From Lachnospiraceae bacterium (lineage in GTDB: Bacteria; Bacillota; Clostridia; Lachnospirales; Lachnospiraceae): a stretch of 64,000 nt of DNA. A model generated the notes under the pieces. It was not told the origin of the DNA, made no database searches, and was given only the letters and a program-made list of their open reading frames with translations. Below, one piece after another: positions 36,603 to 45,005 of this stretch (position 1 is the stretch's first letter; each line of letters begins with the position of its first letter). Location: assembly GCA_910574185.1 (NCBI GenBank), contig CAJSZQ010000009.1:1-64000 (forward strand), read 5' to 3'. Made by a program: the position numbers and the translations under genes.

Positions 36603-37172
36603 ATGAATATAAAAAACAAAAAAATATCCGGAAAAATTTTGTCAGAACTATATATCAGTTTCTTTAAAATAGGCGCCCTCACCTTTGGCGGCGGACTTGC
36701 TATGCTGCCGATGCTAAAGCGCGAACTGGTGGACTCTAAGAAGTGGGTCACAGAAGAAGAAATTCTCGACATGTATGCCATCGGACAGTGTACTCCCGGC
36801 ATTATCGCAGTCAATACGGCAACCTTTGTAGGTTTTCAAGAAGCGGGAATCCTGGGCGGTGTCGCTGCAACCCTCGGCATGGTTTCTCCATCCTTAATTA
36901 TCATCTGCCTAATCGCTTCGATTCTGAAGAATTTCATCAATCTTCCGGCTGTACAGCACGCGCTGGCGGGAATCCGCATTATGGTTTGTGCCCTGATGCT
37001 TCAGACGGTAGTTACCATGGCCCAAAAAGGTGTAAAAGATAAACTGGGCATATTTTTATTTCTCGCGGGATTTCTGATTGCGAGCTTTACCCCCGTACCT
37101 CTGGCTCTTGTGGTGGTCGCTTCCGCCCTTGCCGGAATCATTGCAAAAAGGCAGGAGGGGAAACAGGCATGA
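36603..37172 (+). CDS. Chromate transporter family protein, first half
   Basis: A 189-residue single-domain CHR protein. FFKIGALTFGGGLAMLPMLK and AIGQCTPGIIAVNTATFVGF are family marks, with about five membrane segments. Such proteins occur as neighbouring pairs that act together, in place of one double-length ChrA. The next gene overlaps its end by four bases. The real substrate may be chromate, sulfate or something else. Confidence 0.87.
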   Translation: MNIKNKKISGKILSELYISFFKIGALTFGGGLAMLPMLKRELVDSKKWVTEEEILDMYAIGQCTPGIIAVNTATFVGFQEAGILGGVAATLGMVSPSLIIICLIASILKNFINLPAVQHALAGIRIMVCALMLQTVVTMAQKGVKDKLGIFLFLAGFLIASFTPVPLALVVVASALAGIIAKRQEGKQA

Positions 37173-37726
37173 TTTATTTTCAGCTTTTCTATGAATTTTT
37201 TAAAATCGGATTATTTGCCATCGGCGGAGGCATGGCAACCCTTCCTTTTCTGATGGATTTAACCGCCAGATACGACTGGTATACCAAAGCAGAACTCACC
37301 AATATGATTGCAATCAGCCAGAGCACTCCCGGTCCGGTTGGCATCAACATGGCAACCTATGCAGGTTACAACGCTGCCGGAATCCCCGGCGCCGTCGTTG
37401 CTACTCTGTCTCTGGTTGCGCCTGCTCTTGTTATCATCATGGTAATTGCCAAATTCCTGGCTGATTTCAACGAGAATAAGACGGTACAGGCTGCCTTCTA
37501 TGGCATTCGCCCCACCGTAGCCGCCCTAATCGGCTATGCAGTATGGGAACTGGTTAAGATTTCCCTGACTATCGTTCATGAAAACAGCGTAACCACGATT
37601 GATTATCCGGGCGTCCTTATCTGCGCGACGGCCTTTGGCATTATGCAAATCAAATACTGTAAAAAGCTCCATCCGCTGGTATGGATTGTAATAGGCGCTG
37701 TCATTGGAATCATTTTAAAACTGTAA
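37169..37726 (+). CDS. Chromate transporter family protein, second half
   Basis: A 185-residue CHR-domain protein, partner of the preceding one with an ATGA overlap. FFKIGLFAIGGGMATLPFLM and AISQSTPGPVGINMATYAGY correspond position by position to the first half. The pair is expected to sit in the membrane with opposed topology. Confidence 0.87.
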   Translation: MIYFQLFYEFFKIGLFAIGGGMATLPFLMDLTARYDWYTKAELTNMIAISQSTPGPVGINMATYAGYNAAGIPGAVVATLSLVAPALVIIMVIAKFLADFNENKTVQAAFYGIRPTVAALIGYAVWELVKISLTIVHENSVTTIDYPGVLICATAFGIMQIKYCKKLHPLVWIVIGAVIGIILKL

Positions 37727-37800
37727 ACCGGCCAGTGATAATTCCTGTCACAGCAGAAACGTTTGTTATATTTATATCTGGCAAAAATTCACGGAATATA

Positions 37801-37874
37801 AATTGAGAGCGCAGCTTCCCAAACGCAGGCGTAACAACAGTTACGTCAGAGCTTTTAAAGCAGCGCTCTCAATT
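37801..37874. terminator. Hairpin between convergent chromate and feo genes
   Basis: AATTGAGAGCGC and GCGCTCTCAATT are an exact 12-bp inverted pair enclosing 50 bases that include GTAAC-AACA-GTTAC. It lies between converging genes and could end transcription from both sides, although the T-runs are short. Confidence 0.55.
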
Positions 37875-37876
37875 CA

Positions 37877-38077
37877 TTAATTTTTCTTATTCGTCACAAC
37901 ATTACGGCCCCGCCCCGATTCCTTACCAATCGAACCGCACATACAACTTCCGCCGCATCCCGCGCATCCGCCGCCGCATTTTCCGGCTTTCTTATTCCGT
38001 ACAATACTTTTTACCGCAAAGTGTACCATAATAATCACAACTGCTAATACAATAGCCGTTCCCATAAGCTCCTCCAT
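37877..38077 (-). CDS. FeoB-associated Cys-rich membrane protein
   Basis: A 66-residue protein with one N-terminal membrane helix (AIVLAVVIIMVHFAVKSIV) and a tail KCGGGCAGCGGSCMCGS with five cysteines. Proteins of this kind follow feoB in many Firmicutes and are thought to help Fe(II) transport, perhaps by metal handling at the inner face. It is 69 bases after feoB. Confidence 0.88.
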   Translation of the reverse strand: MEELMGTAIVLAVVIIMVHFAVKSIVRNKKAGKCGGGCAGCGGSCMCGSIGKESGRGRNVVTNKKN

Positions 38078-38146
38078 AACATTTCTATCATTATCAGCTA
38101 TATTGATACAGACAATCTATTCTGCCGCACCAATATCATAACATAT

Positions 38147-40300
38147 CTATTTTACTCCCGCCATACCTCTGATATTCACATGCAGCATCTTACTCTCTTT
38201 ATATGGCCGGAACAGCAGGTATAAAAAGCCTGCAGTTAAAATGAACGCCGCCGCTGTGCCAATTCCGAAACCGCCTCCGCCAAATACAGCGCCAAGCTGA
38301 TATACTATCAGAGATACCACGTAAGCAAGCAAACACTGGTAACCAATTGCAAAAGCAAACCATTTTCCATTATTCATCTCTCTCTTAATCGCACCCATGG
38401 CCGCAAAGCAAGGCGCACATAACAGATTAAATACCAGAAAGGAATATCCTGCCGCCGCCGTCATACTTCCCGCAAGCCGCCCCCAGATTTCGTTGCCTTC
38501 TTCGGCAACTTCCGCAAAACCAAAAAGTATACCAAAAGTTCCTACAACATTTTCCTTTGCAATCAGACCTGTAACTGCCGCAACCGCCATTTTCCAGTCG
38601 CCCCATCCAAGCGGCGCGAAAATCGGCGCAATCACGCTTCCAATACCTGCCAGAATACTATAATTCAGCTCTTCCGCTTCTAACATACTAAACGAACCGT
38701 TTATCCACCCAAAGTTCATTAAGAACCACAAAACAATCGTGGACAGCAAAATGATGGTTCCCGCCTTCTTTATAAAGGACCATCCCCTCTCCCACATACT
38801 TCTGAGTACGTTTCCAACTGTCGGCATATGATAAGCCGGAAGCTCCATAACAAACGGCGCCGGATCTCCCGCGAACATTTTTGTTTTCTTTAAAATAATT
38901 CCCGAACTGATAATCGCTCCGATTCCAACAAAATATGCGCTCGGCGCTACCCAGGACGCCCCGTCAAACAGCGCTCCTGCAATCAGCGCGATAATCGGAA
39001 GCTTTGCTCCGCAGGGAACAAATGTAGTGGTTATAATTGTCATCTTCCGGTCTCTGTCATTCTCAATCGTTCTGGACGCCATGATACCCGGAACTCCACA
39101 TCCGCTTCCTATCAGCATCGGAATAAACGATTTCCCCGACAGGCCAAATTTACGAAAAATCCTGTCCATAATAAAAGCCACCCTCGCCATATATCCACAG
39201 GACTCCAAAAACGCGAGAAAAATAAACAGTACCAGCATCTGAGGAACAAATCCCAGAACCGCGCCCACGCCGGCCACAATTCCGTCAAGAATCAATCCTT
39301 GCAGCCAATCTGCACAATGAATCGACGTCAGTAGTTTTTCAATAGCCGGCGGGATAATTTCTCCAAATAATACATCATTCGTCCAGTCTGTCATAACGGC
39401 GCCGACGGTTGTGACAGACACATAATAAACCATCCACATAATCACTGCAAATATAGGAAGCGCAAGCCACCGGTTTGTAACAATACGGTCAATTTTATCG
39501 GAACCCGTTAATTCTTCTTTCTGATTTCTGGACACACAATCGCCAATAATAGAAGAAATGTATACATATCTCTCATTGGTAATAATACTCTCTGTATCGT
39601 CATCAAATACCGCTTCCATCTCCTGAATCTCATCTGAAACATCTGGAGCGAACTTCATCTGGGAAGTTATTTTGTCATCCTTCTCCAATAGTTTCACCGC
39701 AAAAAAGCGCTTCTGCTCTTCCGGAACCATTCCTTCCAGTTTGCACTCTGCCTTCGAGATAATCTCTTCTGCTTTCGCGCAAAATTCATGCTTTACTTCT
39801 ACAGCCTTCTTTTCTGCTGCAAGCCGCACCGCCCTTTCTGCTACATCTTTCATACCGCTTCCTTTCAGAGCGGAAATAGCCGCCACCTCGCAGCCCAGCT
39901 TTTCAGCCAATTTTTCCGTATGTATCGTATCCCCATGTTTTTCCAGAATATCGGCCATATTAACTGCCATGATTACCGGAATACCAAGCTCCAGAATCTG
40001 AGTGGATAAATACAGATTCCTTTCAATATTCGTACCGTCTACAATATTGATAATGGCGTCCGGCCTTTCGCCAATCAGATAGTTTCTTGCCACTACTTCT
40101 TCCAATGTATAGGGCGACAAAGAATAGATGCCCGGCAAATCCATAAGCACTACATCTTTGTATCCTTTTAATTTACCCTCTTTTTTCTCAACAGTAACTC
40201 CCGGCCAGTTTCCAACGAACTGATTTGAACCGGTCAACGCATTAAACAACGTTGTCTTTCCACTGTTTGGATTTCCCGCAAGCGCAATTTTCACTGACAT
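38147..40300 (-). CDS. feoB: Ferrous iron transporter B
   Basis: A 717-residue Fe(II) transporter. The N-terminal G-domain has G1 GNPNSGKTTLFN, G3 DLPGIYSL and G4 NMADIL; two membrane Gate domains follow, with GSGCGVPGIMASRTIENDRD and VPCGAKLPIIAL, which hold conserved cysteines. GAAGGAGAGAG precedes the start. A DtxR-like box lies 43 bases upstream. Confidence 0.96.
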   Translation of the reverse strand: MSVKIALAGNPNSGKTTLFNALTGSNQFVGNWPGVTVEKKEGKLKGYKDVVLMDLPGIYSLSPYTLEEVVARNYLIGERPDAIINIVDGTNIERNLYLSTQILELGIPVIMAVNMADILEKHGDTIHTEKLAEKLGCEVAAISALKGSGMKDVAERAVRLAAEKKAVEVKHEFCAKAEEIISKAECKLEGMVPEEQKRFFAVKLLEKDDKITSQMKFAPDVSDEIQEMEAVFDDDTESIITNERYVYISSIIGDCVSRNQKEELTGSDKIDRIVTNRWLALPIFAVIMWMVYYVSVTTVGAVMTDWTNDVLFGEIIPPAIEKLLTSIHCADWLQGLILDGIVAGVGAVLGFVPQMLVLFIFLAFLESCGYMARVAFIMDRIFRKFGLSGKSFIPMLIGSGCGVPGIMASRTIENDRDRKMTIITTTFVPCGAKLPIIALIAGALFDGASWVAPSAYFVGIGAIISSGIILKKTKMFAGDPAPFVMELPAYHMPTVGNVLRSMWERGWSFIKKAGTIILLSTIVLWFLMNFGWINGSFSMLEAEELNYSILAGIGSVIAPIFAPLGWGDWKMAVAAVTGLIAKENVVGTFGILFGFAEVAEEGNEIWGRLAGSMTAAAGYSFLVFNLLCAPCFAAMGAIKREMNNGKWFAFAIGYQCLLAYVVSLIVYQLGAVFGGGGFGIGTAAAFILTAGFLYLLFRPYKESKMLHVNIRGMAGVK

Positions 40301-40342
40301 AATCTCTCTCCTTCTTCCTGCATGTTAGACAATGCTTTCTTT

Positions 40343-40360
40343 AGTAAGTTTAAGCTAACT
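40343..40360 (-). promoter_or_regulatory. DtxR-type box between feoA and feoB
   Basis: On the minus strand AGTTAGC-TTAA-ACTTACT is a near palindrome that differs by two arm bases from the box at 40902-40919. It lies 12 bases past the feoA stop. It suggests a second regulated start inside the operon or a reinforcing repressor site. Confidence 0.55.
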
Positions 40361-40372
40361 CATAGACAAAAA

Positions 40373-40594
40373 TTAATCTACACAAATCATCTCTGCATCC
40401 GCCTTCCGAATCGAAAGCTCGTAACCTCTCACCGTTACTTCCACCGGATCTCCAAAAGGAGCTACCTTTCTCACAAATACATCGACTCCTTTCGTAATTC
40501 CCATATCCATAATCCTTCTCTTTACCGGACCGTTGCCTGTTAATTTTTTTACCTTTACAGTCTGCCCGCAGGCTACTTCTTTTAAAGTCTTCAT
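40373..40594 (-). CDS. feoA: FeoA domain protein
   Basis: A 73-residue SH3-like FeoA protein that assists FeoB. TLKEVACGQTVKVKKL and the central RRIMDMGITKGVDVFV match the family. ATG 40594 was chosen because AAGGAAGGAACC precedes it. It lies between a second FeoA gene and feoB. Confidence 0.9.
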   Translation of the reverse strand: MKTLKEVACGQTVKVKKLTGNGPVKRRIMDMGITKGVDVFVRKVAPFGDPVEVTVRGYELSIRKADAEMICVD

Positions 40595-40627
40595 CCTGGT
40601 TCCTTCCTTTCTCTGATTCTGCAAAAA

Positions 40628-40840
40628 TTAAACCATAACTTTCATCGCCATATCTCTCCCTATGGCAATTCTGGAATCCCTTACATTCACAATTACGCTT
40701 CCTTTCATTTCTGAAATCACCGTAACTGCTCCCCCTATAACAAATCCCAGACTCTCAAGAAACTTCTTCGTTTCTTCCTTTCCGCCAACTTTCTTAATCG
40801 TTAACGATTCTCCTGTATTCGCCATCGTAAGCGGCATCAT
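40628..40840 (-). CDS. FeoA domain protein, second copy
   Basis: A 70-residue FeoA-like protein, first gene of the feo operon. MPLTMANTGESLTIKKVGG and FLESLGFVIGGAVTVIS follow the FeoA pattern, although it is only distantly similar to its neighbour. Start at ATG 40840 with GAGG ahead. Tandem FeoA genes before feoB are common in clostridia. Confidence 0.88.
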   Translation of the reverse strand: MMPLTMANTGESLTIKKVGGKEETKKFLESLGFVIGGAVTVISEMKGSVIVNVRDSRIAIGRDMAMKVMV

Positions 40841-40901
40841 GCTCAACCTCTTTTCCGAATCATTTTTTATAAAAATACGTTTGGATTCTTTTTACTTTCA
40901 T

Positions 40902-40934
40902 AGTTAGTTTATACTAACTTTAATTAGCTGTCAA
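40902..40934 (-). promoter_or_regulatory. feo promoter with overlapping DtxR-type box
   Basis: On the minus strand TTGACA (40934-40929) is the -35 box and TAAACT or TATAAA just downstream is the -10. The exact palindrome AGTTAGT-ATAA-ACTAACT (40919-40902) covers the -10, as expected for repression by an iron- or manganese-loaded DtxR-family protein. The divergent gene at 41070 encodes such a protein. Confidence 0.75.
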
Positions 40935-40972
40935 GAACTTTTTTTGTTTTTTTCAAGCCACCGTTCACAGCC

Positions 40973-41001
40973 TTGCCCTTCCAGTTTAAGTGTGATATAT
41001 T
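40973..41001 (+). promoter_or_regulatory. Candidate promoter of the dtxR-family gene
   Basis: TTGCCC at 40973-40978 and TATATT at 40996-41001 with 17 bases between. The leader would be about 60 bases. Confidence 0.5.
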
Positions 41002-41069
41002 TAATAAATAGAAGCATTGAGGAAACCATAGACAAATCTTACATGTTCAGTAAATTAGAGGTATGATAA

Positions 41070-41432
41070 ATGACAAATAATGAATCTTCTGAGAACTATC
41101 TTGAAACCATATTAATATTAAGCAGGAACCGGCCGGTTGTACGCTCCATTGACATTGCCACTCAGTTAGACTTTAAAAAATCAAGCGTCAGCGTCGCTAT
41201 GAAAAAGCTCCGCCAAAGCGAACACATTGCTGTATCTCCAGAAGGTTTTATTACTCTCACCAAATCCGGCAAAGAGATTGCCGAACGTATTTACGAACGC
41301 CATCAGGTCATCTCCGCATGGCTGACCGGACTGGGTGTAGACCCGAAAGTAGCTTCTGAAGACGCCTGTCGGATTGAGCACGTAATCAGTGCGGAATCCT
41401 TTGCCGCTATGAAAAAATATATTAAAGCATAG
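41070..41432 (+). CDS. DtxR/MntR-family metal-dependent regulator
   Basis: A 120-residue protein with a winged helix-turn-helix (residues 5-60, SENYLETILILSRNRPVVRS and KKSSVSVAMKKL) and a metal-binding dimerisation domain (RHQVISAWLTGLGVD, ACRIEHVIS) with the Glu, His and Asp residues of the family. There is no C-terminal SH3-like domain, so it is shorter than DtxR or MntR. Divergent position from feo and the two boxes suggest that it controls iron uptake. AGAGG precedes the ATG. Confidence 0.85.
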   Translation: MTNNESSENYLETILILSRNRPVVRSIDIATQLDFKKSSVSVAMKKLRQSEHIAVSPEGFITLTKSGKEIAERIYERHQVISAWLTGLGVDPKVASEDACRIEHVISAESFAAMKKYIKA

Positions 41433-41498
41433 CGTTGTCTTGCAGCACGACGCATATACAGCGCTTTGAATGCAGCAGCGAATATGCCGGCTCTCCAG

Positions 41499-42389
41499 TC
41501 ATAGAAAATGGCCGCTATGATGAAACTCTTTTCTTTCCTCAAAGAACCCGGTTAGAAATTCATAAAATTCTACTACATTGTGATTGTCCGTTTTATTTCG
41601 GTTATAATGAATTATGATATCCCTCTGGCAAATGGGCGCTTCTATTTTCAAGAGCTTTACATTCTCATTTTCCGCACTGCCCCAGGTAAATTCCGGCCAA
41701 AAACCAATCCCCATATTCGCCGCAATCATATTTTTAACGGCGGAAGGATTATCGCTCTCAAAAATAATCTTAGGCGTAAACCCCGCATGCTGACAGAACC
41801 GGTCGCAGATATAACGGAACTCTCTGGAACCAAGAAGACTGATAAACTCCTCCTCTGCCGCTTCCACCAGGCAAATCGAAGTCTTTCCCCGATATTTTCC
41901 ATTATCCGGCACAGCAAGATATATCTCTTCGCCACAGGCAAAGCTGTTCTTCTCATTGCCGCCCTGATAGAATAATTTCGTTGTAACTGCAATATCATAC
42001 AGCTCACTTTCACTGTTCTGATGCAGCTGAAAATTAATATCTTCATGTTTCTTCTTATATTCAATAATCGCTTCCATCACAAGACTGGACGCCGCCAGTA
42101 CATTCATATGTATCGTCTCTCCTTCCAGAGCGACCATCATCTTAAGCTGCTCCGGAATATCATCCATTTGCCGCATCAAAGGCTCCAATTTATTCTGTAA
42201 ATATTTCCCGTACTCAGTCAGCACAATATTTCGCCCTTTTGCCGCGAATAAAGGCACCCCTAAGTCATTCTCAAGCCTCCGGATTGCCTGCGTCAAAGCC
42301 GGCTGCGTAATATGCAGATTTTTTGCACTATTTGTCATATGCTTTGTTCTTGCCGTCTCCAGAAAATACCGAATCTGCATCAATTCCAT
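41499..42389 (-). CDS. LysR family transcriptional regulator
   Basis: A 296-residue LysR-type regulator. The N-terminal winged helix-turn-helix has MTNSAKNLHITQPALTQAIR; residues 90-290 form the effector-binding domain. ATG 42389 (MELMQIRYFLE) fits the family start and AGAGAGG lies eight bases upstream. It is divergent from the PQ-loop/SGNH gene, and such pairs are usually regulator and target. The effector is unknown. Confidence 0.9.
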   Translation of the reverse strand: MELMQIRYFLETARTKHMTNSAKNLHITQPALTQAIRRLENDLGVPLFAAKGRNIVLTEYGKYLQNKLEPLMRQMDDIPEQLKMMVALEGETIHMNVLAASSLVMEAIIEYKKKHEDINFQLHQNSESELYDIAVTTKLFYQGGNEKNSFACGEEIYLAVPDNGKYRGKTSICLVEAAEEEFISLLGSREFRYICDRFCQHAGFTPKIIFESDNPSAVKNMIAANMGIGFWPEFTWGSAENENVKLLKIEAPICQRDIIIHYNRNKTDNHNVVEFYEFLTGFFEERKEFHHSGHFL

Positions 42390-42595
42390 AACAAATTCCT
42401 CTCTGATTCTCATAATAGTTTTTTACATCATTTTTCGGTTGAAAATACATGTTCTTACAGATTTTCAGTAAATATAAAGCGCTGTCACATCACTTCACCC
42501 TCTATATTCATAATATGTACATTATAAATATGATAAATATTATATATTAGACGTAATCGTAAGTCAATGCTACACTATGTGAGGAACAAAAAGTT

Positions 42596-42613
42596 GTTGC
42601 TGCAAGCAGCAAC
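42596..42613 (+). promoter_or_regulatory. Leader hairpin ahead of the PQ-loop/SGNH gene
   Basis: GTTGCTGC-AA-GCAGCAAC is a perfect inverted repeat 40 bases upstream of the gene start. It could be an RNA hairpin in the leader or a protein site. The rest of the 260-base gap between the divergent genes is AT-rich with no clear operator. Confidence 0.45.
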
Positions 42614-42652
42614 GGAAAGTTAACTAAGTTATCAGAAAGAAAGGAAAATAAA

Positions 42653-43693
42653 ATGGCTGAACTTCTTGAATCAACAATGCTGATTTGCTTTGGATTATCC
42701 TGGCCTATGAATCTTGCCAAAAACATCAAAGCCAAATCAGCCAAAAACATGAGTCTCCAGTTCATACTCCTAATCATTACAGGGTATATCGCTGGAATTA
42801 CTGCAAAAATCTATACCCACAAATTCAATTATGTTCTGGCAGTATACCTGCTGAATCTAATCATCGTATCTGCAAACGTAATTGTATTCTTCATTAACCG
42901 CCGCTACGACAGACAGGCAAAAACCGCAAATGCTGAACTGAGCAGACAGTTAGCCGGAACCGCCAACGAAACTGCTATGGGAACTGCCGCCTCAGCTGCT
43001 TTTGCAAAAACCGCCCATACATCCGCACCCATCAAACCTTCAATTCATAATCAAGGAGACGACGAAATGGAAACCTATCGTGAACTAAACGGCATTACAG
43101 AAGCCGGCGGCGTTGTATTATTTGGCTCCAACACCTTTGCATCTCTGCCAGTAGGAGAACTGGTTCAGGCCTTCCGCATTACTGAGCCAATCTATAACAG
43201 AAGCGTTAAAAATGTACGCATCGACCATATCGAAAGTTACTTAAAGGTATGCTTATATGATTTAAACCCACGCAAGATTTTTGTAAATATGGGAGATATT
43301 GATATACTGGATGAAAACGTAGACATTGATAATTTTATCGCCAAATATGAATGGCTGCTTTATATGATACACACCAAAACAAAAGCATCCATTTACATCG
43401 TACCAATCGTCTCAGACTGCCAGGCTGCATTCGAGATTAATCAAAAACTGAAAACACTGGCGGCACAGACCGGCTGCAAATATATTGACGTGTCAGGCGT
43501 ACTGGAAGCCAAACGTCCTACGCTGCGGCTGTTTGAACTTCTGAAAGTTCATATGCGTAACCATCCTATCAATTTTGCCGATGCAATGGAGGTTGGGAAT
43601 CTCAGCAGCCGCGAACTGGAGGATGTGCCGAATGACGGTCACACTTCCCCTGAACCAGGAGTCGGAAGAACACCTGTTTACGTAAAACACTAG
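42653..43693 (+). CDS. PQ-loop (SemiSWEET-like) / SGNH-hydrolase-like fusion protein
   Basis: A 346-residue protein in two parts. Residues 1-85 have three membrane helices and the motif CFGLSWPMNLAKNIKAKSAK of PQ-loop/SemiSWEET proteins, with PM in place of PQ. Residues 87-138 are an Ala/Thr-rich linker. Residues 139-346 resemble an SGNH hydrolase domain: VVLFGSNTFAS as block I, YNRSVKNVRIDHI as block II, FVNMGDIDI as block III. The usual GDS serine context is altered and no DxxH end motif was found, so hydrolase activity is doubtful. A ribosome site AAGGAG at 43053-43058 precedes ATG 43067 (residue 139), so the second domain may also be made alone. Function unknown. Confidence 0.65.
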   Translation: MAELLESTMLICFGLSWPMNLAKNIKAKSAKNMSLQFILLIITGYIAGITAKIYTHKFNYVLAVYLLNLIIVSANVIVFFINRRYDRQAKTANAELSRQLAGTANETAMGTAASAAFAKTAHTSAPIKPSIHNQGDDEMETYRELNGITEAGGVVLFGSNTFASLPVGELVQAFRITEPIYNRSVKNVRIDHIESYLKVCLYDLNPRKIFVNMGDIDILDENVDIDNFIAKYEWLLYMIHTKTKASIYIVPIVSDCQAAFEINQKLKTLAAQTGCKYIDVSGVLEAKRPTLRLFELLKVHMRNHPINFADAMEVGNLSSRELEDVPNDGHTSPEPGVGRTPVYVKH

Positions 43694-43890
43694 TGTATCA
43701 CTCACTTTCAGCCAAATAACGCAGAATGAATTTTCAGTCTGCAAGGCGGCTGAATGAGGCGATGCGGTCAATGTAGTGGCATCGTCGATTGAAGCCAACG
43801 CATCAGATGTGCGTCTACAATCTGACGGCGCAGCGGACTGCGTCTGGGATTGGAGGCGTACAGGCGCAAGCAGCCCTTTCACTAAATCCC
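43690..43890. repeat. Dispersed hairpin repeat, family C (copy 3)
   Basis: Begins with CACTAGTGT at the end of the upstream gene. Its core (GCAAGGCGGCTGAATGAGG, CGATGCGG, GTGGCATCG, ATTGAAGCCAACGCA) matches the inverted core at 4304-4407, except for a 7-base insertion. A second half (CTGACGGCGCAGCGGACTGC) is extra. The gap to the next gene is about 420 bases and holds only this and the next repeat. Confidence 0.75.
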
Positions 43891-43978
43891 AATAAAAAGG
43901 AAAAATCATTGCTACTTTAAATTCTTTCATTTATAATAATAGCAAATATTCCATTGTAACGCCCGCATTATAATTAGC

Positions 43979-44071
43979 TTAACCACGCTGAATATAAGCA
44001 CTCTGCAAGGCTGCGGAGGGAGTCGATGCGGCCAACAACGCGGCAGACGGCGATATCGGCAGCATGGTTAA
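43979..44071. repeat. Dispersed hairpin repeat, family C (copy 4, short)
   Basis: TTAACCACGCTG and CAGCATGGTTAA close the element; the core has CTGCAAGGCTGCGG, GATGCGG and CAACGCGGCAGA. It covers an in-frame ATG at 44064 of the following gene, which supports the later start at 44118. Confidence 0.7.
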
Positions 44072-44117
44072 ATTAAATATAATACGGATGCTTTACAAAA
44101 GCAGGGAGGATTGTGAG

Positions 44118-44975
44118 ATGTCCGGAAGACAGGTAAAACTACAACATGCAGAAAAAGGCAGTATTCTATACCACTACACCAAAAGCAACGGCGTCAACGG
44201 TATTCTGACCCATAACTGCTTTTGGGCAACGAAAAGTGATTTCTTAAATGACCCTAATGAATTTTCCCATATTCAGGGTATCATTGATGAAGTTTGTCAG
44301 GAAAACATTAAAACATTGGAATTAAGAAAAATGTTTCTCCAGGATTCTATTTACGCTGAAAGAGAGAAGAAACGGGAATACTTTGTGCTTTCTTTCTCAA
44401 AATGCCGGGACAGTATTACTATGTGGTCAGAATTTGCTAACAAAACCGGTTACAACATCGGTTTTCGAAGCGACGACATTATTGCAAGAATAGAAGAAGC
44501 CGCAGAAATCGCCTATCATGGACTTGTCATTTATAATACCAGACAACAGATGCAGTTAATCCGAAAAAATATCTGCAGTTACCTGCCGAACCTCCTTCGG
44601 ATGCCGTTAGACGATATTCTGAAGCTTGGAAATAAAAACCGCGAAGATGAGACTTATCAGAAGGCCTGCCGGAAATTCCAGCGGACCATAGAAGTTTATG
44701 CTATGTTCTTCAAGCATGAAGGCTTTGCAGAAGAACAGGAATACCGCTTTATCTTCAAACGGCAAAAGGATACCATGGTACAATTCCGCGCAAAAGACGG
44801 CTTCATGCTTCCCTATATCGAGATTCCCTTAAGCGAAAAGAACCTGCCGATTGAAGAAATCATGGTAGCGCCGCAGAATCATATTGATCTTGCTAAAAGC
44901 GGAATGGAATATATGCTGCACACAAAAGGGTACAAAGCGAATGTGACCCTCTCTAATATTAAACTGAGATATTAG
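44118..44975 (+). CDS. DUF2971 family protein
   Basis: A 285-residue cytoplasmic protein. The N-terminal block ILYHYTKSNGVNGILTHNCF and FLNDPNEFSHI, then YVLSF-like FVLSFSKCRDSITMWSEFAN, are the marks of DUF2971, a family often seen in mobile and defence-associated settings but with no settled activity. GGGAGGATTGTGAG precedes ATG 44118; an earlier ATG lies inside a repeat element. It is flanked by repeats upstream and by a small DUF2164-like gene downstream, convergent to it. Confidence 0.8.
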   Translation: MSGRQVKLQHAEKGSILYHYTKSNGVNGILTHNCFWATKSDFLNDPNEFSHIQGIIDEVCQENIKTLELRKMFLQDSIYAEREKKREYFVLSFSKCRDSITMWSEFANKTGYNIGFRSDDIIARIEEAAEIAYHGLVIYNTRQQMQLIRKNICSYLPNLLRMPLDDILKLGNKNREDETYQKACRKFQRTIEVYAMFFKHEGFAEEQEYRFIFKRQKDTMVQFRAKDGFMLPYIEIPLSEKNLPIEEIMVAPQNHIDLAKSGMEYMLHTKGYKANVTLSNIKLRY

Positions 44976-45005
44976 CGGCGGGTCACAAATTCGACCCCTG
45001 CCGCT

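Noticed and set aside
37801..37874. Copy of the family C hairpin repeat
   Set aside because: It has an exact 12-bp terminal pair but none of the family C core sequences.
44064..44117. Earlier start for the DUF2971 gene at ATG 44064
   Set aside because: That ATG lies in the closing arm of a repeat element without a ribosome site, while 44118 has GGGAGG.
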